In this document: piece after piece, positions 55,591 through 64,000 of the stretch
How positions within the stretch are numbered: position 1 is the stretch's first letter
Layout of the letters: each line of letters begins with the position of its first letter
Source: Brachypalpus laphriformis
Taxonomy: Eukaryota; Arthropoda; Insecta; Diptera; Syrphidae
NCBI GenBank assembly: GCA_945910035.1
Contig: OX246753.1
Span: forward strand, 6,510,001 to 6,574,000
DNA length: 64,000 nt
Reading direction: 5' to 3'
Notes under the pieces: model-generated
The model's database searches: none
Told to the model about the DNA's origin: nothing
What the model saw: only the letters and a program-made list of their open reading frames with translations
Program-made: the position numbers and the translations under genes

Positions 55591-56543
55591 CTCAATTTTG
55601 AAGGTGGCTGCAACGTACAAGTCAGATTCATGTGCGGTCTTTCACAGGGAACAACGTTTGATTTTTAAAATCTCTAGATCAGATAATAAAAATCGACTGT
55701 ACTTCGTAAGGAATAAATCATCAAAAATCATCATTGCATGAAATTGAATGGTGGGCAATCAGAAACGTGACCTGGAGAGCGAAATAAAAATGTATAACCT
55801 CAAAGATTGAGGTACCACTAGAAGAGAGAGAGGGATTAGGATGTCTTTTTTCAGAATCTTTGTGTAGAGATTTTTAATTTCAGTAGGATACGAATCTACA
55901 GAAAGGAAGCTCACTTGGCTAAAAAATAACTTTAAGGATTTCGATTAAATTTTGCTTATACTTATGAGTCGACGTGCAGGTAATATCGTCGGAAGTTTAT
56001 CAAAAGGGATTAAGCTTTTTTTGTTCAGAAAACTTTATGAAAAATTGCTTTTCATTATTTGGAGACTTTGCTGTAATGCCACCGTTTATTTGAAAGGTCA
56101 CATCGCACAGTGTCGAGATCCCTTACGAAAAATTCAAATTTTTACTTTTAATAATTGAATTTTCTTTCTACAAAATCACTATTTGAAGGAAATGTGCTAT
56201 AAAAGAAGTTATTTTTCAAATGATCTGCTTAATAATAAATGTATAAGCAGCCACCAAAGGTAAAGAATTTGACATGTGTCAACAACTTAATGAAACCATG
56301 TCAGTTTAGCATTTCTCTTTGTTTTATTTACCGTTACTGAACTACAGTATTATTATAATATTTGTTCTCTCTTGACTGGGTATAGTTTTATTAGCGGAAA
56401 GTTAATTTTAACAAATTTTCTCCATAATGGGTAAGTTATTGAATTTTTGTTTTTAATACTAATAAAATGCTGAAATCACAACTTTCACTATGCTTAAAAA
56501 AAGACATAACGTATCGATAATTTTTTGTATTATTTGATGAATA
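55591..56543. other. no recognisable feature
   Basis: A+T-rich, short frames only. Confidence 0.45.
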
Positions 56544-56691
56544 GTATAAAGCAGCGGTTCTCAAACTTATTAAGCTGTGGTACCCTAAACAAGACTCAAA
56601 TATATTTCGGAACCCCAACTCTTAACGATATAAAAATGAAAACAACACATTTCAAAATCAATTTTTTTTATTTAAGATACTTTTTTCAAGA

Positions 56692-57829
56692 TTAGTGTGA
56701 AGAATGAAACTGTTTCATTGTTTGATTTATAATTTTTTTAAAATTGACTTCTATCTCCGAAAGCTGTATTGGCATATCTGGGGCAACGTCAAATCTCGAT
56801 TTGTAATTAGTTTTTTCATAAGTGTGCGCTGAAATGCCTGCTTCACAGCGATACGTTGTAACAAAAGGGAACAAATTTAATATAGCCTGTTTGGCAAGTT
56901 CACTCCTAATACGAGCCCAAAATTCGTTCAATGATACAGAATCAAATACATGTTTTGATGAAGAAGAACTCTGCAGACCTATAAGAGACTCGTTTTCCGG
57001 AATGCTTAGTGTCGTAGACTGGGTTTTCATTAGAAATGGATTTTGTACCCACTCGATGTCAGTTTTCGTATCTGGAAAGTAATCTAATAAAGATCTTTCT
57101 AGACTTACCAAATGTCCAGCAATCATATTGCCAATATCTCCTCTGAGCTCTAGCATGTTTCCTTGCAAGAATTCATGTAAAACTGAAAAACATTCAACAT
57201 TATTCTTCTGTACACAGGTAAGCCAGAAATTAATTTTTCTTTTTAAAGCTGCCAGTTTGTCTCTCGCAAAAAATACTGTTATGGATTTTCCCTGCAAAGC
57301 AGTAGCAGTTTCGTTAAACTTTCCAAAAATGTCTGCAAGATAAGCTAATTTTGTTATCCATTGCTCATCATGCAATACATCAAAAAGGTTTGCAGATGAA
57401 GCCATATTTTTGTCCAGTTGGAAAACTTTCAACTCATCACGAAGTTGAAATAATCTTAATAAAGCTTTTCCTCTGGAAAGCCATCTTATTTCCGTGTGCA
57501 GAAGAAGTGATTCGTACTGACTTCCCATATCTTTGCACACTTTTTTGAACAATATCGATTGGAGAGGACGACTTTTTACGAAATTAACAATCTTCACAGC
57601 TTCATCAAGAACTTTTTTCAAATCAGTTGGCATTCTTCTTACTACAAGTGCATAACGATGCAAAATACAATGACTGCTGTTACTTAATGGCGCAATGTTT
57701 TTAATTTTTGACACGACCCCTTTAACCTTTCTTACCATTGCTGCAGCTCCGTCGCTACATATATAAATACATTTTTCCCAATTAATGCTTTGTTTATTCA
57801 TAAAACAATTTATGGCCATGAATATTTCT
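56692..57829 (-). pseudogene. hAT transposase, C-terminal block
   Basis: About 380 codons, open: EIFMAINCFMNKQSINWEKC, ICSDGAAAM (catalytic Asp of the RNase H-like core), a SHCILHRYALVVRRM helix, LLLHTEIRWLSRGKALLRL, a long insertion-domain region and the dimerisation region FWARIRSELAKQAILNLFPFVTTYRCEAGISAHTYEKTNYKSRF (given here as family landmarks: LNLFPF..YRCEAG.SA). The wording belongs to the hAT group that also gave rise to ZBED5/SCAND3-like host genes. This half is uninterrupted, so the element died mainly through the LINE insertion and the frame break near the BED finger. Confidence 0.88.
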
Positions 57830-58443
57830 GCCATTGCCATCAAATCACCAGTGGACCTGTTGCTACGAAAACCGTACTCCCGGTCATTGAGGAGTTTTCG
57901 TGAATCAAGATATTTCATCGAAAATAAGGAAGGTCGAACTTAGTGTTCAAGCTAACCTATCGGTTTTTAACTCTGTGTATGTAACAACTCACACCTATGG
58001 TCATGAAATTTGGGTAGTGACCGAAAGAATAAGATCGCGGATACAAGCTGCCGAAGTGAGGTTCCTTCGCGGAGTTGCTGGAATAAATCGTAGGGATCGA
58101 GTGCGCAACACCAGAGAACGCGAGGCGCTCAATCTTGAGCAGCTACTTCTCCGAACGGGACGATCTATGCTTCGATGGTTTGGTCACGTAGTGCGTATGC
58201 CCCCAGACCGGCTTCCAAGACGCGCCATGGTTGCCGTGCCATCAGGTAGGCGACTTCGCGGAAGGCCTAGAAATAGATGGTTGGACCAAGTCCGACATCT
58301 CTCCTGGAGCCGCTTAGGGATTCCTCCTGATGAATTGAAGTCAATGGCGGAGGATCGAGAAGGATGGAGAGTCCACCTGAGCATCCTACCCCCGCGACCC
58401 TCATGAAGGATTAGCGGGCCATTGAAAATGAATGAATGAATGA
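57830..58443 (+). mobile_element. LINE family X, 5'-inverted insertion in the hAT transposase
   Basis: Duplication ATGAATATTTCT at 57818-57829 and 58444-58455. From about 57925 the + strand encodes the RT-distal C-terminus (VQANLSVFNSVYV, YGHEIWVVTERIRSRIQAAE, RWFGHVVRMPPDRLPRRA, GRPRNRW, LGIPPDELKSMAEDREGW, LPPRPS) and stops at 58404-58406, with a tail GAAAATGAATGAATGAATG. From 57830 to about 57920 the minus strand encodes an RT segment (DREYGFRSNRSTGDLMA). Opposite orientations inside one duplication indicate twin-primed (5'-inverted) integration. Same family as 16075-16345. Confidence 0.85.
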
Positions 58444-59102
58444 ATGAATATTTCTTCACCAGTTGTATTGGTTTCCAAAGGTGTGCAGATGAACAAATCT
58501 TCTTGAATAGATATGTCAAAGGAATACCTCGGTAATACAAGAAGTAATGAAAGGCCGGCAACATCCGTGCTTTCATCGAGTTGCATTGCAAACATATCAC
58601 AAGCATTCTGCGTACGAGTTCATCTTCAATGTGGTCAGATATTTTGAGAATCCGAACAAACACAGTGCCGTTTGAACATTGAACTGCTGCAACTTTTTTT
58701 GCCGCGGCTTCTCCAAATACGCAACGGATTGTTTCTAACATACAAGGTTTAATTAAAGACTCTGCAATAGTGTGTGGCTTTCCAGTTCGGGCTATCCTGT
58801 AGCTTAGGAGGAAAGATGCTTCAGATGCATTTTCGTTGTCAGTTTTTGCAAATGTAATCAAACTGGACCCTGGATTCATGCATGTTTTTTTATTTTTGAA
58901 AAAAGTTGATGTTTTTCTCCTTTAAATTTTCATGAACTATATCGAAATGTCGTTTTAGTTTTGCTGGTGCGAGAGAACTATTAACTAAAATTTTTTTGCA
59001 CACAAGGCATAATGAATCGGGCTCTTCGGAACTTCCAACAGGTATAACTCCAAAAGATAAATAAGAGTCATCGTATCGTATGTGCATGAACGATACCCAC
59101 AC
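58444..59102 (-). pseudogene. hAT transposase, N-terminal block with BED zinc finger
   Basis: Read leftward from 59102: CLVCKKILVNSSLAPAKLKRHFDIVH is the BED-type finger (C..C ... H....H), near residues 31-56. After a stop or frame change near 58890 come SLITFAKTDNENASEASFLLSYRIA, KPHTIAESLIKPCMLETI and GEAAAKKVAAV, then, in a shifted frame, MQLDESTDVAGLSLLL (first catalytic Asp, in the usual LDESTD) and ICTPLETNTTGEEIF, where the LINE cut occurred. The order equals that of intact members of the group. At least two frameshifts. Confidence 0.85.
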
Positions 59103-59456
59103 GCATGCTTATTTGTGTCAAGTTCGTTCTTTGTAAGCTAGTGTGCAGTACCTCACAAAAGCTATGCGCGAACTAACTCACACCCATGCATACTTCATGG
59201 ATTGTTGCTCGTAATTTTCTTTGGAAAGTGGATGTTGCTGTACCATTTTTGTTTGCTTTTTTTTTAATTACGGGTAGCTCACACTTCAATAAAAAGAAAA
59301 TATAAACGTCAAACATTTTTTGCGCAAAAATGTTTTTAATTGCATACTTTCAAAAATTATTTTTGTGTTTTACTATTCTTAATTCAAGAAAGTCGCGGAA
59401 CCCTGAAAACTCCCTAGGGTTCCGCGGGACACACTTTAAGAACCGAGGGTATAAAG

Positions 59457-59968
59457 ACATACTTGTGAAAGTTTCAATTGCCTACGATTTGCTTGTGCTG
59501 AGAAATATTTTTATTTTTTTTTTTATAACTTAGGTCATCGACTGAAAAATGCTATATACTGATCTGGATTTGTCTTATCGGAAATATGTAAGGTTGCGAA
59601 ACGTTCTCAGTGAATAGCATCCAGATACACTACAGTTGATTTGCAAGAATTGCAAAATAAAACAACATTATCTATTACACAGCTCAACAAAAAAAAAATT
59701 GTTTTTTGTTGCTCTGGATAGCTCTGCGGGTTTCTATATTTTCAAGTACCCAGTTTGCGAATATATTCATGAAAGTACTGAATTTACTCTGGTTTTTATG
59801 ATTTTGGCGTTTACTATATAAAAAAATAATTAACAGTTTAAGTCGGCTCTTCAGAACACGAGTTATTAATAAGTGTCTGGTTTTTGATGAAATTCCCTTC
59901 CTGTGCATTTATTTCGCGCACACGTACATCGCGATACATACATCACGTGACATGTGTTTATATAACTA
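59457..59968. other. no recognisable feature
   Basis: A+T-rich and non-coding between the hAT element and the cysteine-rich frame. Confidence 0.45.
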
Positions 59969-59971
59969 TAA

Positions 59972-60232
59972 AACAGTCACGAAATATCACAGAGTTTGTC
60001 AAGGAGGTTTATACCGATTATTTCGGACTACGAAAAACAAGATAAATTATGGGTTTTTCATAAGGTTTGTAAATCCTGTGTTGCGTCTTTACGTTTGTGG
60101 AAAAAAGGAGAAGGCCACGGGTTAGATTTCGGTATCCCTATGATCTGGATGGAACATAAAAATCATTTCGGTGATTGCTACTTTTGCGTAGTAGACGTTA
60201 AAGGTTTCAATCAAAGTAAAACAGTGACTTAA
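59972..60232 (+). pseudogene. cysteine-rich arthropod domain fragment (function unknown)
   Basis: An open frame between TAA at 59969 and TAA at 60230 with no ATG at its start. It reads KLWVFHKVCKSCVASLRLW, then FGIPMIWMEHKNHFGDCYFCVVDVKGFNQ. Two CxxC pairs (VCKSC, DCYFC), the conserved LRxWxKG and the G(I/V)PM(I/V)WxEPxxHxxDCYFC core are what I know from a poorly characterised protein family abundant in arthropod and hydrozoan genomes, where the first part is preceded by a DQDKxWAPH motif (here KQDKLWVFH). The copy lacks the following NLxSAxRP region, so it is a fragment or an exon. A zinc-binding role is inference. Confidence 0.55.
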
Positions 60233-60299
60233 GCCGACAGTGAATTAGCTACAATAGTACTCTAACCACCGACAATAAAACCAAAACGGGTTAAGCGAT

Positions 60300-60526
60300 T
60301 TTGCCCATCTTTGCAAAGGCATGACATTGACAGTAAGTTGGTCATATGGCTGCAAAAATTGTTCGCTCTGTTAGATGATGGGTATACCTATGGAGTGCTC
60401 AGGAAAAATATTGTAAACCAGAAGCAAAGGCAAAAATAAAAAAAATCTGCCCAGTTATCTGGACGCCACCCCTTGAATTTTTCTGAAACATATCATCTTT
60501 TCAAACCACTGCACCTATCTTTTCTT

Positions 60527-60579
<53 letters not shown>

Positions 60580-60690
60580 ATATCCCTTCTAACGCTCTCT
60601 CTCTCTCTCTCTCTCTTTATATCCCTTCTAACGCCCACACTGTTTTAAATAGTATGCATAACCCTTGAGTGCACGCAAAAATAGGTAGTG
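60300..60690 (+). repeat. SINE-2 copy, 5'-truncated
   Basis: Matches the SINE-2 body in + orientation (AAAATTGTTCGCTCTGTTAGATGATG, CCCAGTTATCTGGACGCCACCCC, CAAACCACTGCACC, (CT)n, CTAACGCCCACACTGTTTTAAA). The tRNA-like head is missing. Confidence 0.75.
60529..60640 (+). repeat. (CT)n tract with internal duplication
   Basis: Inside the SINE-2 copy, the CT run is expanded and the block CTCTCTTTATATCCCTTCTAACGC occurs twice (ending near 60593 and 60634), a replication-slippage type duplication. Confidence 0.8.
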
Positions 60691-60699
60691 GCAGAGCAG

Positions 60700-61598
60700 G
60701 CAAACTAGTCAAAAATGTCACTACGCAGTGAGTTCTAGTTAGACCATGCGTCCCTCATACACCAATAGAAACTGGAAGTTATCTATACTGGCACTATACA
60801 TGACATTGTGTAATGTGTAACCAAGAGAGACAGAAGTGGTTAGAACTAAGTAAGTAAGAAAAAGTAGAAGCCTAGTATAAGCAGAGGTTGTGTCACTAGT
60901 CGGGACTAATGCGCCCTAGATATGCCGCAAGGCTAGCAATTCCGCCCAATGAAGTCTGCCGCACTGGCATGAACAACAAAAAGAATGACAACACAGTTTT
61001 GCTCTATAAAGAAGAGTGAGAAAACTGATTTTGAATAAATAATTCTTCCAGGAACTCTTCGATATTACATACTCGTATCAATGTAGACTGGAAACTGATA
61101 AAAAAGAATCAAACTAGGTCTAACAGTAGTTCTAACAGGCAGGGGTCCAACATATCGACAAAATCATAGACATGAAGAAGACAAATAATACTGTTATATT
61201 CTTCGTGAACGCACCCTCCCTATACGACTTCCACCATTAACACTGGGTGAAACTTCGGAGGATCTACAAAAAGAGCCGTCAGATTTCTCGCTCTCTCTTT
61301 TGAACCCAGAGACTGTAACATAAGTATGCGTATGTAAGTCTTCACTTATAAAATATTCATGATTATTTGGCATCAGATATCAAATCTGTACTGTCATCTC
61401 TTATTATCGAAATAAAGTCACTTTTCTATTGTCATCACAGAGACCAGTATTTTTACGTTTAAATAAAAAAAAAAATCCATGTTATTTTAAGAGGGATAGC
61501 CCTCTTTCGGAGGTCCTCGTACATGCTTAATAAATATATTTCTATCTAGAGTTTTGTATCAATTACAGAAAAATGTAAAACTGTTTCCACACACACCA
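60700..61598. other. no recognised gene
   Basis: Mixed-composition sequence. The part 61230-61480 has a TATAAAATA, AATAAAG and CACCCTCCC vocabulary that could belong to an LTR, but no paired copy is in the window. Confidence 0.35.
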
Positions 61599-61599
61599 T

Positions 61600-61985
61600 A
61601 CTTCAAAACTTACTATACTTTACTTTACTTTGGTGCCACTACAGTCCGGCGTGGACCTGGGCCTCAACCAACAGACCTCTCCAGCCAGCTCGGCTCCGAG
61701 CCAGCTGCCTTCAGTTGCGCACGCCAAATTGATTGAGGTCCCCCTACAAGTGTTTGCGCCACCTACCGCGAGGTCGTCCTATACTGCGCCGTCCATCTGG
61801 GGTGGATTCGAAAATTTTCCAGGCTGGAACGTTGGGCCACAGCAGAACTAAATGACCCACCCATCTTAGTCGCTGTATGTGAACTCTTCTTGCTAAGTCG
61901 ATGTCATTATATAGGCCGTATAGTTCGGCACCTTCTCCTCCACTCGCCGTCTATGCAGACAGGACCAAAGATCAGTCGAAGAAAA
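61600..61985 (-). pseudogene. RTE-like family B, C-terminus and 3' end
   Basis: Minus strand: VHIQRLRWVGHL, FESTPDGRRSIGRPRGRWRKHL, then CCAGGTCCACGCCGGACTGT and a tail built of AAAGT units (near 61615-61630). The 3' terminus matches that of 51340-52350. Confidence 0.75.
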
Positions 61986-62017
61986 TTTCTCTAAAAGTAA
62001 CCAAGGGCTTACATTCT

Positions 62018-62228
62018 TTTAGAAGCACAGCTCATGGTGATTGAAGAGTTTAGCTCGTCGTCCTCTTTGATCTCGTCCATAAATCTCGTTAATTTTGTAT
62101 TTTTCTATCCGACCGGGACAAAACTATGTGCAAAATCCTATCATAAAACTAAAGAGTAAGTGGCTAAAAACCATCCATCTTGTCGGTAAATTTTGAATTT
62201 TTTTTTCTAAACTATGATTCCCACCCCG
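62018..62228 (+). repeat. ~210-bp repeat, copy 2 of 2
   Basis: See 55378-55590; same orientation, inserted between two parts of RTE family B sequence (61600-61985 and 62480-63255). Confidence 0.8.
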
Positions 62229-62479
62229 GTTAATGTCGTACAGTTGAGACTGGTTAATATAGTAAGTGTACCATATTACCCGATACTATTTGATTGGGAA
62301 AATTTGCGAAATTGTATAGTATACCACATTTGACTACCCGTCTATACTACATAACCCACCCTCTTCATAAGATGTAACTTTTCGGGGCGTGCCACTTTTA
62401 TAGCAATATTTTGTTTATTCAAAATGTGAATGCTAAAACTTAAGCAGGATATGGTGGCTAATATATAATTCTTTTAATT

Positions 62480-63255
62480 GTGCACACTATTCTTGAAATC
62501 GACAGAATAGTTTGCCAGTTATAGTCATAAAAGTAACATGTTTACCACAATACACGATTTTACTCTATATCTGTCTATTGTGGTGTTCTGTCCAAGATGC
62601 CGATATTGGGTATCCATTTTTGCAAACAACATATATTTTGTTTTGCTTTCATTTACCGCTAAACCCATCTTCGCTGCCTCGGTCTCAATACTTGCAAATG
62701 CCCCACTGATAGCCCGCTGAGTTCTTCATCGGCGTAAGCGAGCAGTTGTACAGACTGGTAAGAGATTGTACCTCCAGTGTTGGCTTGTGAGTTGCGCACA
62801 ATTCTTTCAAGTATTATGTTAAAGAATCGCATGTTAGCGCGTCACCTTGTCTAATACTTTTCCTGACATCGAATGGTTTGGTGGTGTTTTTTTCGACTTT
62901 GATGGAGTAGCGAGAGTTCTCTATCGTCACTCTGAACAAACGCACGAGCTTGGCAAGAATGCCGAGACTAGAAATGACTCTGTATAACTCGTCTCTATAC
63001 ACGGAAAGGTGCAACGAAAAGGTGAAAAGACGGTGTGTATCGACTTTATATTCATGGGGTTTTTTTTCAAGATCTGCCGTAGTGTGAATATTTGGTCAAT
63101 GGTGGACTTTACCGGCTTAAAACTGCACTGATAAGGACCTATCGATCGGTTTAAGGCGCTCGCATAATACGGCAGACAAGATCTTATATGCGACTTGAGA
63201 GGGTCTCCTTTCTTCAGAATTTACTCGAAAACTGCTATACGAAATTGAATGGGAA
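62480..63255 (-). pseudogene. RTE-like family B, RT central part
   Basis: Minus strand: YKILSAVLCERLKPI near 63180, RDELYRVISSLGILAKLVRLFRVTIENS near 62900-63000, SIRQGDALT, then decayed sequence around the YADD region. The wording (RDELY.AM..LG.P.KL.RL.R.T) is that of the RTE subfamily common in insects. Many stops. Confidence 0.7.
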
Positions 63256-63273
63256 TTTCGCGGTTCGGTTGTA

Positions 63274-63367
63274 TTCTTCTTCTTCCCTTTATCAGCGAGG
63301 TTATGATCCGAAAATAAGGGATCACAACCCTCCCACTTCACCGCATTTCTACTGATCCGCCTGTGTG
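63274..63367 (-). repeat. SINE-3 copy with imperfect 13-bp duplication
   Basis: TTCTTCTTCCC, ATCAGCGAGGTTATGATCC, ATAAGGGATCACAACCCTCC, CGCATTTCTACTGATCCGCC. Flanks TTTCGCGGTTcgGTTGTA and TTTCGCGGTTGTA. Confidence 0.85.
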
Positions 63368-63381
63368 TTTTCGCGGTTGTA

Positions 63382-64000
63382 TTGTGTTGAATATTCCGCT
63401 TTCTACAATGTAAGATCACCATTAGGTACAGATCTAATTATCGATAACTATTATTTATTACTGGACGAGACCAATGACTGTCAGAATTTTTTCATCTCTG
63501 TCTCGCTCTCTCTTCTTCGTGCGTTATCTTGTGTGACAAGACCTCTTCTTATCTTAGCTCTTGCAAAAATTCGAATCTTTAAATCTCTTTTAAATCATAT
63601 ACTTCAATAAATGAAATCAATCTTCGATTGAATCTTTGGTTTGTTTTAATCGTATCAATAAAGTTATTGAGCACCACGTCGTTGAAATCCCACTATTTCC
63701 CCAAAATATTGCTTAGAGTTGAACTTTCAAAATGGTGTATTTTGTATTGTGATCATCTGTTCCAGAATCTGAATTCTAATCCAAAATATACTCGTATCAT
63801 ATTTTGCAAAACTCATTCTCGAATCTACACTCTGGAGGTAATCATTTTTATTTACTTTTTTATTCTCTTTTCACCGTCTTTTCGCAATCTTTAAGAACAG
63901 AGCCGTTTTCTCTGGAACCTGCTTGACGGGTTGTGTGTTGAGTGCGTGTTGTGTGTGCTCTGGAAGTTATAATTGAATTTACAAATTTTCAGCAATGTAT
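63382..64000. other. no recognisable feature
   Basis: A+T-rich; a GT-rich stretch near 63930-63960. Nothing identified. Confidence 0.4.

Larger units (their letters stand above)
56552..59448 (-). mobile_element. hAT transposon with 8-bp duplication
   Basis: Flanked by GTATAAAG at 56544-56551 and 59449-59456. The ends are CAGCGGTTCTCAAACTTATT and, on the other strand, CCTCGGTTCTTAAAGTGTG, the CAGnGGTTCTCAAA type of Charlie-like hAT elements. The interior encodes a transposase on the minus strand, in two blocks separated by a 614-bp LINE insertion (57830-58443). Without that insertion the element is about 2.27 kb. Confidence 0.95.

Noticed and set aside
1..64000. CRISPR arrays, bacterial operons or phage genes
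   Set aside because: No regularly spaced identical repeats, no ribosome-binding sites or dense coding; the sequence is clearly an insect nuclear genome.

Overview
The window is nuclear DNA of a higher (cyclorrhaphan) fly, possibly a tephritid-like fruit fly. The reasons are a high A+T background sprinkled with TACATATGTATG and ACTCGTA words, very short introns of 54-74 bp, two genes of the insect DM4/DM12 family, and a typical dipteran mix of mobile elements (Jockey, Kiri/CR1-like, LOA-like, I-like, RTE, mariner, hAT, Harbinger, BEL/Pao). The exact species cannot be read from the sequence.

Only two convincing host genes are visible. They are a pair of DM4/DM12-family genes on the + strand (47543-48388 and 53817-55020) with identical four-exon architecture and identical intron phases. 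Both encode small, probably secreted or membrane-inserted proteins of 219 and 211 residues. Almost everything else is transposon-derived and is often nested.

Layout. 1-350: possible LTR or promoter. 666-1968: a Foldback-like element with long inverted arms and a nearly perfect nested palindrome, sitting inside a tRNA-derived SINE. 2985-6065: broken non-LTR elements with SINE insertions. 6452-10100: a Kiri/CR1-like element with one stop codon in each ORF. 10190-13870: no recognisable content. 13880-17903: a Jockey remnant, LINE 3' ends and an I/Outcast-like RT end. 17905-18660: an array of inverted subrepeats. 18687-19987: a mariner-like element with both ends. 20400-20945: pogo-like and Harbinger pieces. 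21040-25490: a LOA-like element split by an RTE element whose 952-codon ORF2 is open. 27288-32785: a SINE interrupted by a full-length Jockey element with target-site duplications. 33043-34490: a decayed mariner with two SINE insertions. 35012-43890: SINEs, an I-like 3' end, a BEL/Pao fragment and a CR1-like RT end. 45635-46652: an internally deleted RTE copy with a (TAAG)n tail. 47543-55020: the gene pair with RTE remnants between. 56552-59448: a complete hAT element with 8-bp duplications, itself hit by a 5'-inverted LINE. 59970-60690: a cysteine-rich domain fragment and a SINE. 61600-63367: RTE remnants and a small SINE.

Three SINE-like families recur. SINE-1 is about 300 bp and tRNA-derived. 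SINE-2 is about 455 bp with a different tRNA-like head. SINE-3 is about 100 bp with an (AAG)n tail. Their boundaries are supported by target-site duplications at several loci, and they give a relative insertion order. No intact tRNA, rRNA or CRISPR feature was seen. Coordinates of repeats without a stated duplication are approximate.
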